Counted from the first letter of the stretch, positions 1 to 12,948 are shown. The stretch is DNA of 64,000 nucleotides from Bradyrhizobium symbiodeficiens (GCF_002266465.3 NZ_CP029427.2:994501-1058500); one strand, 5' to 3'. Translations and numbers: made by a program. Notes: generated from the sequence alone by a model not told the origin.

Positions 1-4195
<4,195 letters not shown>

Positions 4196-4685
4196 TGTTC
4201 CAATCCTCTCCATGCGGCAAGCTGCCTCACCGCCACCTTCGGCGCACCTTGGGCGTACCGCGGCACCCGCCTCTGGGTCACCGCTCGTCCGCTGCGAGCC
4301 GCATTTTCTTAAATTCAGGCTAGGCGTTCTTCGTCCCCGAGAACGGCTTTGCCTGTTGCCTTATGGCGCTCGAAAGCACCGACTTTCGTTGCAATCCCTA
4401 TGCCGGAACCGCAAGCAAAATTGAGACAGTCTTCCTGTCCTAAACGTCACCTTGCCAAATTTTTGTCTATCACACAAGCGTGCGGAAGTCCCGATTCCCG
4501 ATATGTCAATCGATCGCTTTCCGAAAGTTGCGCAGCCCCTGTTTTGAAGCAAACGCGCCCCGATCCGGCCCTGTGGGCGCCGAAATCCCGAATGAAGCTT
4601 CGGATCAACCCCTCGAAAGGCGCGCCACGCCACGAGAAGCGAAAGAGCGCGACGCCTTCGGGGGCCTGACAGGAGCGTGTCGACC
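4196..4685. other. Intergenic region between divergent gltB and a secreted-protein gene
   Basis: This 490-bp gap should hold the gltB promoter on the minus strand and the promoter of the secreted-protein gene on the plus strand. Short open frames are present on both strands, but none has a credible ribosome site or protein-like composition. The only motif I can point to is the sigma54-like element at 4389-4405. Confidence 0.6.
4389..4405 (-). promoter_or_regulatory. Candidate sigma54-like promoter upstream of gltB
   Basis: Read on the minus strand this is CGGCATAGGGATTGCA, with the invariant GG and GC separated by 10 nt and a perfect TTGCA -12 element. The -24 element departs from TGGCACG at three positions. 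GG-N10-GC is common by chance in GC-rich DNA, and I know of no firm precedent for RpoN control of gltB here. Treat it as a weak candidate. Confidence 0.25.
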
Positions 4686-5459
4686 ATGAAGTTTTTCACA
4701 GGATGTGTGGCTGCCGCCACGCTGGTGCTCGCCATCAGCGCCGGGCACGGGAAGGTTTTGGCGCAAGTTCCCGCGAACGGTATCGCGAGAGGGGTGATCG
4801 CGGTGTCGGATTTCGACGGACCCTATGCGCGGCCCGAAGCCGCCCCGCCACCACCGTCGCGTTACGGCCAAGGCTATGGTTACAACTATGGCTACGAAGA
4901 GCGCGGTCCGGCGCTGCTGCCATCGACCGAGGTCTATGCGGTCTTGCGCGAAAACGGCTTCTCGCCGCTCGGCATCCCGCGCCTGCGCGGCAGCGTCTAC
5001 ACCATCGCGGTGATCGACCGTCGCGGCGACGACGGCCGGCTCGTCATCGATGCGCGCGACGGGCGGATCATCCGTTTCATGCCGGCCGCCGACGCCTACG
5101 GCATGGCCCCCGCCGTCGAGGAGCCCGCAATCGGACCCTATGGCCGGCAAAGCGCGCTACCGCCGCCGACCGTGATCCGCGCCGGCCCGCCTCGCCCACC
5201 GGCCTTGATCCCGCACGTGGCCAGCCGCACCGTGCCGTTGCCCAGGGCCGCCCCGCCACGCGGGCAGACGCCGGTCGCAGCCAAGCCGGCCGAGCCTGTG
5301 GCTCAGCAGGCTGAAGCGCCGAAGACTCAACCTGCGCAGCAGACCGCGACAGCGGCGGCCAAGCCGGCCGAGGCCGCTGCGTCGACCGTCGGGCAGGCCA
5401 AGCCTGCTCCGGCGATCCTGCCTACGCAGGAGATGCCTGCGGCACAGGGGCTGGATTAG
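4686..5459 (+). CDS. Secreted Pro/Ala-rich hypothetical protein
   Basis: I do not recognise this 257-residue protein. Residues 1-27 form a signal peptide ending near VLAQ, so it is probably periplasmic or exported. Residues about 50-70 are rich in Gly/Tyr/Pro. Residues about 78-140 form one compact region (LRENGFSPLGIPRLRG, then a strand-rich segment ending DGRIIRF) that recalls PepSY-like folds. The last 100 residues are low-complexity Pro/Ala/Lys and probably disordered or wall-spanning. I chose ATG 4686 over GTG 4677 because AGGAG at 4671-4675 is 10 nt from the ATG but only 1 nt from the GTG. It stands alone and ends at a bidirectional terminator. Confidence 0.75.
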   Translation: MKFFTGCVAAATLVLAISAGHGKVLAQVPANGIARGVIAVSDFDGPYARPEAAPPPPSRYGQGYGYNYGYEERGPALLPSTEVYAVLRENGFSPLGIPRLRGSVYTIAVIDRRGDDGRLVIDARDGRIIRFMPAADAYGMAPAVEEPAIGPYGRQSALPPPTVIRAGPPRPPALIPHVASRTVPLPRAAPPRGQTPVAAKPAEPVAQQAEAPKTQPAQQTATAAAKPAEAAASTVGQAKPAPAILPTQEMPAAQGLD

Positions 5460-5540
5460 CTGCCGCCAAACTGCTTCCCGGAGTCCTGGATCCCCGTCTT
5501 CACGGGGACGACCCAGGGGAGAGAGTTGAGCAAAACAAAA

Positions 5541-5566
5541 GGCGCCTGAGTGCTCAGGCGCTTCTT
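5541..5566. terminator. Bidirectional rho-independent terminator
   Basis: A 9-bp perfect stem (GCGCCTGAG at 5542-5550 with CTCAGGCGC at 5553-5561) is followed by TTCTT on the plus strand. On the minus strand it is followed by a T-rich run (complement of CAAAACAAAA at 5531-5540). It separates two convergent genes and can serve both. Confidence 0.8.
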
Positions 5567-5585
5567 GCATCTCAGCACTCGCGCC

Positions 5586-6356
5586 TCAGCTCCGCGGGTA
5601 CCCCGCGGCGTCCAGGATCAAATCCGCCACCTCCTTCGGATGCGACACCAGCGAGAGGTGGCCGGCATCGAGCTCAACGGTGGTCGCGTTCATCCGCTTG
5701 GCGAGGAAGCGTTCGAAATCGGGATTGATCGTGTAGTCGTTCTTCGACACCGCGTACCAGCTCGGCTTCGAATGCCACGCCGCTTCCGTGGTGCGGCCGG
5801 CGAAGATCGAGGCCGCGGTCGGCCATTGCACGGCGTAGAGTTCCTTGGCCTGCTCGGGTTTCACGCCGTTGGCGAAGTATTTCAGGAAGGCATCTTCCGA
5901 GAGCTTGGTGTAACCGTCGCGTTCGACGACGCCGGCGCGCACCGGGCCGGTCGGAAATTGCTTCGACAGCGCGACGAAATCCTCGTTCGCATCGGGTGCG
6001 CGGGCGGCGACATAGACGAGGCTAGTCACCTTCGGATCGGTGCCGACCTGGCTGATCACGGTGCCGCCCCAGGAATGCGCGACCAGCACGGTCGGCCCGT
6101 CCTGCTCGGCCAGCGCGCGCCTGGTCGCCTCGACCGAGTCCGCGAGCGACGACAGCGGATTCTGCACGGCGGTGACATGCAGGCCTGCGGCCTGGAGGAT
6201 CGGGATTACCTCCGACCAGCTCGACCCGTCGGCCCAGGCACCGTGCACCAGCACGACGTTTTTCGCCTTCACCGTTTGCGGCGTCTGCGCATGGGCAAAA
6301 CTGATGGGGGCCGTCAGCAGGCTCGCGGCGACGAAAAGGCTGCGCCAAAGTGTCAT
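5586..6356 (-). CDS. Secreted alpha/beta hydrolase
   Basis: A 256-residue alpha/beta-hydrolase of the short EstC-like group (Abhydrolase_6 type). Residues 1-24 are a signal peptide ending AHA, so the enzyme acts outside the cytoplasm. Residues 37-47 (VHGAWADGSSW) form the oxyanion loop. Ser95 in AHSWGG is the nucleophile and His233 in DAGHLSL is the catalytic base. The substrate cannot be read from sequence; relatives are esterases or polyneuridine-aldehyde-esterase-like proteins. The start ATG at 6356 has GGAG upstream. It is a single gene with the bidirectional terminator 20 bp past its stop. Confidence 0.85.
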   Translation of the reverse strand: MTLWRSLFVAASLLTAPISFAHAQTPQTVKAKNVVLVHGAWADGSSWSEVIPILQAAGLHVTAVQNPLSSLADSVEATRRALAEQDGPTVLVAHSWGGTVISQVGTDPKVTSLVYVAARAPDANEDFVALSKQFPTGPVRAGVVERDGYTKLSEDAFLKYFANGVKPEQAKELYAVQWPTAASIFAGRTTEAAWHSKPSWYAVSKNDYTINPDFERFLAKRMNATTVELDAGHLSLVSHPKEVADLILDAAGYPRS

Positions 6357-6452
6357 GATCGTTCTCCGTCTTCTTCTGATGCGATGTCCAAAGGACGGAG
6401 CGTGCGGCGGCGAAGTTACGCGTCCTCACCGGTCTGTGATGCGGCGCAAAAT

Positions 6453-6481
6453 AAAAACGCCCCGGGGCACCGGGGCGTTTT
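6453..6481 (-). terminator. Terminator of the Hsp20 gene
   Basis: A 9-bp stem, extended by A/T pairs (ACGCCCCGG at 6457-6465 with CCGGGGCGT at 6470-6478, loop GGCA), is followed on the minus strand by TTTTTATTTT. It lies 27 bp past the hsp20 stop. The plus-strand side also has TTTT. Confidence 0.85.
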
Positions 6482-6507
6482 CGTAACCTGGAAGTGGCGT
6501 GTGCGAT

Positions 6508-6978
6508 TTAAGCGGCGACTTGCGCGGCCGAGTTCTCGATCACCTGTGCGCCTTGCGCACCGGTATTGATCGCAATCTGGCGCGGTTTCTTCGCCTCTGG
6601 AATCTCACGGACGAGGTCGACGTGAAGCAGCCCGTTCTCGAGCGAGGCGTCCTTCACCTGGACAAAGTCGGCAAGCTGGAATGCGCGCTCGAAGGCACGC
6701 GCGGCGATGCCGCGGTAGAGCACTTCGGCCTTGCTGTTCTCGTTGGCGACCTTCTCGCCCTTGATCGTCAGCGTGTTTTCCTTCGCGACGATGGAGAGCT
6801 CGTCCTTGGCGAAGCCCGAGACCGCAACGGTGATGCGGTAGGCGTTCTCGCCGGTACGCTCGATGTTGTAGGGGGGATAACCGGGGCTGCCATCCGAACC
6901 GGCCTGGTCGAGCAGGCTGAAGAGGCGGTCGAAGCCGACAGTGGAACGATAGAACGGGGTGAGGTCGTAGGTACGCAT
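6508..6978 (-). CDS. Small heat-shock protein, Hsp20/IbpA class
   Basis: A 156-residue ATP-independent chaperone of the alpha-crystallin family that holds unfolding proteins in the cytoplasm. The alpha-crystallin domain spans about residues 37-130, with YNIERTGENAYRITVAVSGF at its start and the conserved G-x-L element near its end (LENGLLHVDLVREIPE). The N-terminus (MRTYDLTPFYRSTVGFDRLF) is typical of the IbpA-like class A proteins of rhizobia. An open frame extends far upstream, but ATG 6978 is supported by GGAGGA and by the regulatory leader in front of it. The gene is monocistronic, with a sigma32-like promoter, an RNA-thermometer leader and its own terminator. Confidence 0.95.
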   Translation of the reverse strand: MRTYDLTPFYRSTVGFDRLFSLLDQAGSDGSPGYPPYNIERTGENAYRITVAVSGFAKDELSIVAKENTLTIKGEKVANENSKAEVLYRGIAARAFERAFQLADFVQVKDASLENGLLHVDLVREIPEAKKPRQIAINTGAQGAQVIENSAAQVAA

Positions 6979-7090
6979 GGTCAAGTCCTCCATTGAGCGA
7001 CTGTTGGGTAACCCGCCCGCCAATCGGGCCGGGCTTTCGTCTGTGTGCAGCCTGATGTTCCGGTTTCGAAACACTGGTAGCGGCCTGCAC
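6979..7090 (-). promoter_or_regulatory. ROSE-type RNA thermometer in the hsp20 leader
   Basis: The roughly 110-nt leader ends in a hairpin that sequesters the ribosome site. AGTC (7002-6999) pairs with GACT (6987-6984), G6998 is bulged, and CTC (6997-6995) pairs with GAG (6990-6988) across the loop AATG. The strand opposite the Shine-Dalgarno reads TCGCT, which fits the U(U/C)GCU anti-SD signature of ROSE elements, including the bulged G. ROSE elements are established repressors of small heat-shock genes in Bradyrhizobium and other rhizobia, melting at heat-shock temperature. The upstream hairpins were not folded computationally. Confidence 0.8.
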
Positions 7091-7097
7091 CAAGGTG

Positions 7098-7125
7098 ATA
7101 TGGGTTCAGGGGAACGGCGTTCAAG
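7098..7125 (-). promoter_or_regulatory. Sigma32 (RpoH)-type promoter of hsp20
   Basis: On the minus strand CTTGAA (7125-7120) is followed after 14 nt by ACCCATAT (7105-7098). This matches the heat-shock consensus CTTGAA-N(11-15)-CCCCATNT with one mismatch. The predicted transcript starts near 7090, which gives the ROSE-length leader. Confidence 0.75.
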
Positions 7126-7197
7126 AGGGCGGAATTGGCGCCTTTTCGGCGCTCCCGCTCCTGATTTGCAGCACGTCGCGCCCAACCACCTCCCATC

Positions 7198-8145
7198 ATG
7201 ACGCTGGTCTCGATCCCGTCCAATCCCGTCCCCGAAGACGTCGTCAGCGGTACCATCAAGACGCCCGATGGCGCCGAGCTGCGCTTTGCGCGCTGGGCGC
7301 CGCCGGCGAACCGCAAGGGCACGGTCTGCGTCTTCACAGGACGCAGCGAGCAGATCGAGAAATATTTCGAGACCGTGCGCGATCTGCGCGACCGCGGCTT
7401 TGCGGTGGCCATGATCGACTGGCGCGGGCAGGGTCATTCCTCGCGCCGCCTGCGCGACCCGCGCAAGGGCTATGTACGCGATTTCTCCGATTTCGAGGTC
7501 GACGTGGAGGCCTTCGTTCAGCAGGTCGTGCTGCCCGATTGCCCACCGCCGTTCTTCGCGCTGGCCCACTCCATGGGCGGCACGGTGATGCTGCGGGTGG
7601 CGCATGCGGGCAAGCGCTGGTTCGACCGCATGGTGTTGTCGGCGCCGATGATCGACCTGCCCGGCCGCACCACCTCGCTTCCGGTGCGCGCGCTGCTCAA
7701 GACCATGCGCCTGCTCGGGCAGGGCGGCCGTTATGTCCCCGGCGGCAGCGACCGCCTTACCGGGCTCGATCCCTTCATCAACAATCCCGTGACCAGCGAT
7801 CCGGTGCGCTATGCACGCAATGCCGCGATCCTGGAGGAGGATCCGACGCTCGGGCTGGCGTCACCGACGGTTGCCTGGGCCGATACCGCCTTCCGCGCGA
7901 TGCACACCTTCAAGCGCACGAACTACCCCTCGCAGATCCGCCAGCCGATCCTGATGCTGGCGGCGTCCAACGACGCCGTGGTCTCGACCGCGGCGATCGA
8001 GGAGTTCGCCTATCACTTACGCGCCGGCTCCCATCTCGTGATCGCCGGCGCCAAGCACGAGATCCTCCAGGAGCAGGACCGCTACCGCTCCCAATTCTGG
8101 GCCGCCTTCGACGCCTTCGTGCCGGGCACGCCGCTGTTCAAGTGA
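7198..8145 (+). CDS. Lysophospholipase / monoacylglycerol-lipase-like hydrolase
   Basis: A 315-residue alpha/beta hydrolase of the serine aminopeptidase S33 (Hydrolase_4) group, which includes PldB lysophospholipase L2 and monoacylglycerol lipases. It has no signal peptide and so is cytoplasmic or membrane-associated. Motifs in order: TGRSEQIEKY (oxyanion loop, ~47-56), DWRGQGHS (~74-81), Ser125 in HSMGG as nucleophile, an Asp in AASNDAVV, and His287 in GAKHE. The ATG has no convincing Shine-Dalgarno, so the start is less certain than the family call. It diverges from hsp20; the two 5' ends are 220 bp apart and share the region that holds the heat-shock promoter. Confidence 0.85.
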   Translation: MTLVSIPSNPVPEDVVSGTIKTPDGAELRFARWAPPANRKGTVCVFTGRSEQIEKYFETVRDLRDRGFAVAMIDWRGQGHSSRRLRDPRKGYVRDFSDFEVDVEAFVQQVVLPDCPPPFFALAHSMGGTVMLRVAHAGKRWFDRMVLSAPMIDLPGRTTSLPVRALLKTMRLLGQGGRYVPGGSDRLTGLDPFINNPVTSDPVRYARNAAILEEDPTLGLASPTVAWADTAFRAMHTFKRTNYPSQIRQPILMLAASNDAVVSTAAIEEFAYHLRAGSHLVIAGAKHEILQEQDRYRSQFWAAFDAFVPGTPLFK

Positions 8146-8190
8146 GGGGGTCTTCTCCCTCTCCCCGCAAGCGGGCTAGGTGAAGATCAG

Positions 8191-10956
8191 CTACAACGTC
8201 TTCAGATACTCGATCAGATCGTAGCGCTCGGCATCGTTCTTGAACATCCGCCCGATCACGCCGTCGCGCTTCGGTTCGCCTTCCCTGCGCTCGAAGGAAT
8301 GGCCGAGCACGCTGTTGCCCTGGATCGGGTCCTTCTCCGACCCCGCCGAGAACTGCGTTTCGCCCGTCTTGCATGTCTCATCCGCGGTCACCGCAAAGCC
8401 GACGGTCACGGGATCATAGTCGCGGCGGCCCATGCAGAATTTGGTCGGGCGCTCGCTCGCCGGCTTCAGCAACCAATATAGCGACGGTACCGAACCGTTA
8501 TGCAGGTAAGGCGCCGTTGCCCAGATGCCGTTCAACGGCCGCGCGCGATAGCGCGGGTCGGGCGCCGGATTGAGACAGTTCTTGCGCGCGAGATTCCATA
8601 TTTTCGCCCGTTCGGCGTCCGGGACCTTCTCGTCGTCCATCCATTTGCGGGCGACGAGGTCGACCACCGTCATGAGGCCGAGCGCGTAGACCATCTCAGT
8701 GGGCGATTTGCTCGCGGTCGGGATGTCGCACTGCCACCATGTCTGGAGGTCGGCCGTATTCACCTTCAGGAAGCCGGGCACATCGACGATCCTGTTGCTG
8801 AGAACAAGGGACTGTTCGGGATCGGTGTTGATCTCCTTGAGGGGAATCGTGACCGCGTTCAGGACCTTGCTGTCGCCGCTCGGCTCCCAATGCTTCGATG
8901 ACCAGAAGGCCGGGGTGTCGATGGCCGGAAGGTGGCACCCGGAGCACATCTCGGCGTAGATGGCGCGGCCGCGCTCGACGCGATCGGGCTTCAGCCGCCA
9001 TGCATCGCCGAGGATCTGCGAAGGCCATTTCGGCGCGAGCAGGCCGCCGAACTTCGGGCCGGCGGAAGGATCGACCGTCTTGAACGGATCGGGGCCTCTC
9101 AGCATGTCCTCGATCCAGCCGAGTGTCCTGATGTTCACCGAGGACCGCCACAGCCGGTCCTCCGGATAGGCGTCGGACAGGTTGAGCAGTGCGGTCACTC
9201 CGAGCGCTTCGCCAGCGTTGCGGATCAACGGCTGCTCGATCGAAGCGTCGTATTGGGCGAATTTGAACCAGGGCACGGTCCAGATCGCGGGATAGCTGAC
9301 CGGCGCGTCCTGGGCGTGCAGGTTCTTCTCGAACCCCTTGATCCCGCTCAGCGCGAGATCCTGGGAGAAGACCTGGTTGCCGATGCGATTGAGCGCGTCG
9401 AGCCGGCCGAACCCTTCTTCCGTGTCCTGCTGCTGCCTGCCGTTCCAGGTCTTCTTGCTTTCAACCGTCTTTTGCTGGGTTTTCGCCCAGTCGATCAGGA
9501 ACGTGCCGATCGCGCTGAGCTTCTGCTTGAGCGCAGCGCGGTCCGTCTTGCTGGCATCGGGGCCGAGCACGCGATCGGCAAAACGCTGGAAGCGGAACGG
9601 GACATAGAGCGTGTAGGCGATCGACAGGCCGGTCGAGAGCTCGAGCTTCTTCAAATCGGTCATGGCCGGGCCGCCGTCGAAGCGCACGTCCACGCCCTGA
9701 TAATGGATCTGGCCGGTGTGGCAGGCCGCGCAGGTCAGCCCGATCTTGTCCTCCTCGCGACGGCCGGTCGCGGGATCGACGACGCCGGTCATCCGTGCGA
9801 AGCCGACCGGCAGTCCGTCGACGTTCTCCGCCGGCGTCCATCTGGTCGACCAGTCCGGCGCCTGCGTCGTCTCATAGACATTGGCGTAACCGAAGCGGCG
9901 CAGTGTCGTGGTGTCGGTCTGAACCGATTGCGGGCTCGGGATGAAGCCGAAGCGTTCGAGATAGGCGCTCTCCTTGATCATGCCCGGCTTCGAGAACAGA
10001 TGGAGGCGCGGCTGCTCCAGCGCCATGAACCATTCATAGGGCACCGGGAAGGTCGCGGTGCCCTGGCTGGCATGATGGAACCAGTGCCGGTCCTTCAGCG
10101 ACCAGTTCTGCTCGAGCCAGAAGGCGGCCTTGGCCTCCGGGACCGCGGGCAAGGGCGGCGGCAAGAGATTTACGAGAATTCCCTTCTGCGGCAGCACGGC
10201 ACGAACCTGATTGGGGAATTCGGCCACCGCGACGAGGGTAACGAGGCCGATGGCGATCAGCAGGGCTGCAAGCTTGAGGGCACCCCGCACCACGCGCTGG
10301 CAGGTCGACAGTATCGGTTGCGATACGAGCCGCTGGTTGATCCGCGCGGGGAGTTGCCGCTCGTTGAACAGCGTGCGGACGTCGGCAACGCCGAGATAGC
10401 GATCCTCGCCCGTGCCTTTGCCGATGATCTTCAGGAGGATTGGCCATTCGAACTTCATCAGCAGCGGGTAGTACCAGCGCGCGGCGCTGCCGGCGCGCTT
10501 GAGGTTGTCGCGCATGAAGATTTCGATTTCCGAGGCGTTGAGGCCCAGCTCGGAGCCACCGTTCGGATCGGTGTAAGTCCGGCCGAAACTCGCGAACCGC
10601 GCGATCTCGCCCTCGTTGACCTTGCCGTCGACGCCGAGGATGCGCGAGCCGGCACCGCGCTTGTCCAGCGGGCCGCCGCGCAGCGCATCGAGTTGTGCGC
10701 CCGAAAAGATGCTTTTGAGGATGTGACCGAGACCGTTGGCGATCAGCGCCACGCCGCGGACCTGGAGCCGGGCGGACGCCTTCTTCAGCCCGGTTTCGCC
10801 GGTCGCGTTCGCGATCGTCTCCGACAGCTTGCCGAGCGGGACAGTGCCGCCCTCGACAAAGCCCTCGCCGACGAGGCCGCGCAGGAAGGGGCAGGGATTG
10901 TTCGGCGAGACCTGGATCGAGGGGGCGAGCGGCGGTTTCGAAACGGGGTCATGCAT
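8191..10956 (-). CDS. Membrane-anchored di-heme cytochrome c, RoxA-like, with extra N-terminal domain
   Basis: A 921-residue protein in three parts. Residues 1-225 form a domain without a signal peptide, carrying PCP at 21-23 and an acidic segment near 107-135 (GVDGKVNEGE). Residues about 226-246 form one transmembrane helix, which places the remainder in the periplasm. The remainder has two c-heme motifs, CAACH (409-413) and CSGCH (671-675), and a late APYLHNGSVPSLY motif typical of MauG/RoxA-type di-heme proteins. Similarity in layout to the rubber oxygenase RoxA suggests oxidative cleavage or peroxidase chemistry; the substrate is unknown. I chose ATG 10956 (AGGAT upstream) over an upstream TTG at 11022. 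The PCP motif recalls heme-thiolate peroxidases, but this is speculative. Confidence 0.8.
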   Translation of the reverse strand: MHDPVSKPPLAPSIQVSPNNPCPFLRGLVGEGFVEGGTVPLGKLSETIANATGETGLKKASARLQVRGVALIANGLGHILKSIFSGAQLDALRGGPLDKRGAGSRILGVDGKVNEGEIARFASFGRTYTDPNGGSELGLNASEIEIFMRDNLKRAGSAARWYYPLLMKFEWPILLKIIGKGTGEDRYLGVADVRTLFNERQLPARINQRLVSQPILSTCQRVVRGALKLAALLIAIGLVTLVAVAEFPNQVRAVLPQKGILVNLLPPPLPAVPEAKAAFWLEQNWSLKDRHWFHHASQGTATFPVPYEWFMALEQPRLHLFSKPGMIKESAYLERFGFIPSPQSVQTDTTTLRRFGYANVYETTQAPDWSTRWTPAENVDGLPVGFARMTGVVDPATGRREEDKIGLTCAACHTGQIHYQGVDVRFDGGPAMTDLKKLELSTGLSIAYTLYVPFRFQRFADRVLGPDASKTDRAALKQKLSAIGTFLIDWAKTQQKTVESKKTWNGRQQQDTEEGFGRLDALNRIGNQVFSQDLALSGIKGFEKNLHAQDAPVSYPAIWTVPWFKFAQYDASIEQPLIRNAGEALGVTALLNLSDAYPEDRLWRSSVNIRTLGWIEDMLRGPDPFKTVDPSAGPKFGGLLAPKWPSQILGDAWRLKPDRVERGRAIYAEMCSGCHLPAIDTPAFWSSKHWEPSGDSKVLNAVTIPLKEINTDPEQSLVLSNRIVDVPGFLKVNTADLQTWWQCDIPTASKSPTEMVYALGLMTVVDLVARKWMDDEKVPDAERAKIWNLARKNCLNPAPDPRYRARPLNGIWATAPYLHNGSVPSLYWLLKPASERPTKFCMGRRDYDPVTVGFAVTADETCKTGETQFSAGSEKDPIQGNSVLGHSFERREGEPKRDGVIGRMFKNDAERYDLIEYLKTL

Positions 10957-11151
10957 GGCCCAAAATCCTGAAAACAGCGAATCGTGAATGAGGCGCCGAT
11001 CAAGCGCGGAAAGTTCAAACAAACCGACAACGTACTATACTACTTCAGCGTGTGGCGAAGTGTGGCCCAATTCACTGTCCCATCAACAAGGGCAGGCAGG
11101 TTCTGGCCAAAGAATTGAGAGAATGGCTGCGGGGGGCCTATGGCCTGCCCG

Positions 11152-12948
11152 TCAGGACTCGGCGGCGCGTTTGAGGTCGCTTTGCACCAGGGTCAGCTTG
11201 GCGAGCGGCACGCCGGCCTTCAGCAGCCCTTCGCGATAGTGGGCGAGATCCTCAGGCCGTTTCCAGTGGAAGTTGCGCAAGTGACGATCGACATTGAGAG
11301 TTGGGTAGTTGCCCATCAGCACGCCGGTCGCCTCGCTCGCCTCGGCGCTCCGCCCCAATTGTGCCAGGGCCGCGGCGCGGATCGCCAGCGCCTGCATGTG
11401 GTTCGGGTTGATGTAGAGCTGCTCGCGCGCCCATGACAGGGTCGCGTCATATTGGCGCAACAGATAATGACTGAACGCGTTCAGCGCCGCCCATTGGTAG
11501 CGCGGGTCACTGTTGTCGCGCTGCGCGGCCATCGAGAACAGCTCGATCGCCTCCCGGTGCTCGCCGATGACGAAATGGCAGATGCCGAGCACGCCGCGCG
11601 CGCCCATGTCGTAGGGATTGAGCGCGACTGCGCGCTTGGCCGCGTCCATCGCTGCCTCGTAATGCCCTTCCATGGCATGTGCCCAGGACAGGATCGAGAA
11701 CGTAAAGGACGAGCGCGGGTCGAGCCGGACGCTGGTCTCAGCGAGGTTCATCGCCTCCGCCCACATCTCGCGCGTGCCCTTGACCCAGCCGAACTGGATG
11801 CTCTGGATCTGGATCGTGGCGAGATAGGCGTGCGCGATCGACAGTTTGGGATCGACCCTGATGGCTTCCCGGAACAGGTCGACGGCGGCAGTCAGGTCCT
11901 CCTTGGTCTGCCGGTAGTAATGCGACAGTCCCTTGAGGAAGCGATCCCAGGCGGTGACGTCCGTCGAGAGCCGCGCGGGCGCCGAGGCTTCCGCCCGGAC
12001 GATCTCGGTGGCGATGGCGGCGGACAGATTGGTCGTGATCTCGTCCTGCATCGCGAAGAAGTCGCCGATGTCGCGGTCGTAGCGGCCGGTCCAGAGCTGC
12101 TCGCCGGTTTCCGGCGCGATCAGCTCGGCGGTGACGCGGATCTTGGCTCCGGCGCGCCGCACCGAACCCTGGACCAGATAGGTGGCGTCGATCTCGCGTG
12201 CGATCAGGCGGGTGCTGGTGTTCGTGCCCTTGAAGGCGAAGGTCGAGTTGCGGCTCAGCACGCGATAGAAGGATTGCAGCGACAGCGCGTGGATCAGATC
12301 CTCGGTGAGGCCGTCGGAGAAATACTCGTCCTGGGCATCGCTGAGATTGGCGAAGGGCAGCACGCCGACGATCGCGGTGCGGTACTGCTGCGAGAGGGCG
12401 GACGCCTCCCGAAGCTCGGGCGCGAGCGCCGGCGCACCCTCGGCTGTCCAGGTCCAGACCCCGACCGGATCCTTGATGTTCTTGAAGCGATGATTGCCGG
12501 CATCGACCAGCGGCACGGTGAGATGCTTGCTCGCCTCCTTGTAGGCCTTGGCCGAGATCGCAAAGCCGCCGGGGCTCGCCACCGATTCCAGGCGGACGGC
12601 AATGTTGACATCGTCACCGAACACTTCGTCCTCGTCGGCAATGACGTCGCCCATGTGGATGCCGAGGCGGAACTGCATGGTGCGGTCGGCCGGCAGATGG
12701 CGGTTACGCTCCGCCATCAGCGTCTGCATCGCGATGGCGGCCTCGGTGGCGCCGACGATCGAGGGGAATTCCAGCAGGAAGCCGTCGCCGGTGTTCTTCA
12801 CGACGCGGCCGCCGTGATTGAGGATGATGGGATGGATCGCGCTGCGATGGGCCTTGAAGGCAGCATGGGTGCCGGCCTCGTCGCTGCCCATCATGCGCGA
12901 ATAGCCGGCGACATCGGCGCAGACGATGGCAGCCAGACGTCTTTCCAT
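11152..12948 (-). CDS. Class III adenylate/guanylate cyclase with TolB-like and TPR regions
   Basis: A 598-residue cytoplasmic signalling protein. Residues 1-175 are a class III nucleotide cyclase domain with metal-binding Asp12 (CADVAGYSR) and Asp55 (NTGDGF). Residues about 195-320 resemble the TolB/FlgO-like segment common in rhizobial cyclases (LPFANLSDAQDEYFSDGLTE). Residues about 330-560 contain TPR-like helical repeats for protein contact. It should make cAMP from ATP, but substrate specificity cannot be assigned from sequence alone. ATG 12948 has GGAG 9 nt upstream and is preferred over an in-frame TTG five codons earlier. Rhizobia typically carry many such paralogues. Confidence 0.88.
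   Translation of the reverse strand: MERRLAAIVCADVAGYSRMMGSDEAGTHAAFKAHRSAIHPIILNHGGRVVKNTGDGFLLEFPSIVGATEAAIAMQTLMAERNRHLPADRTMQFRLGIHMGDVIADEDEVFGDDVNIAVRLESVASPGGFAISAKAYKEASKHLTVPLVDAGNHRFKNIKDPVGVWTWTAEGAPALAPELREASALSQQYRTAIVGVLPFANLSDAQDEYFSDGLTEDLIHALSLQSFYRVLSRNSTFAFKGTNTSTRLIAREIDATYLVQGSVRRAGAKIRVTAELIAPETGEQLWTGRYDRDIGDFFAMQDEITTNLSAAIATEIVRAEASAPARLSTDVTAWDRFLKGLSHYYRQTKEDLTAAVDLFREAIRVDPKLSIAHAYLATIQIQSIQFGWVKGTREMWAEAMNLAETSVRLDPRSSFTFSILSWAHAMEGHYEAAMDAAKRAVALNPYDMGARGVLGICHFVIGEHREAIELFSMAAQRDNSDPRYQWAALNAFSHYLLRQYDATLSWAREQLYINPNHMQALAIRAAALAQLGRSAEASEATGVLMGNYPTLNVDRHLRNFHWKRPEDLAHYREGLLKAGVPLAKLTLVQSDLKRAAES

Noticed and set aside
8932..10971. 679-codon plus-strand frame
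   Set aside because: Antisense shadow of the di-heme cytochrome gene.
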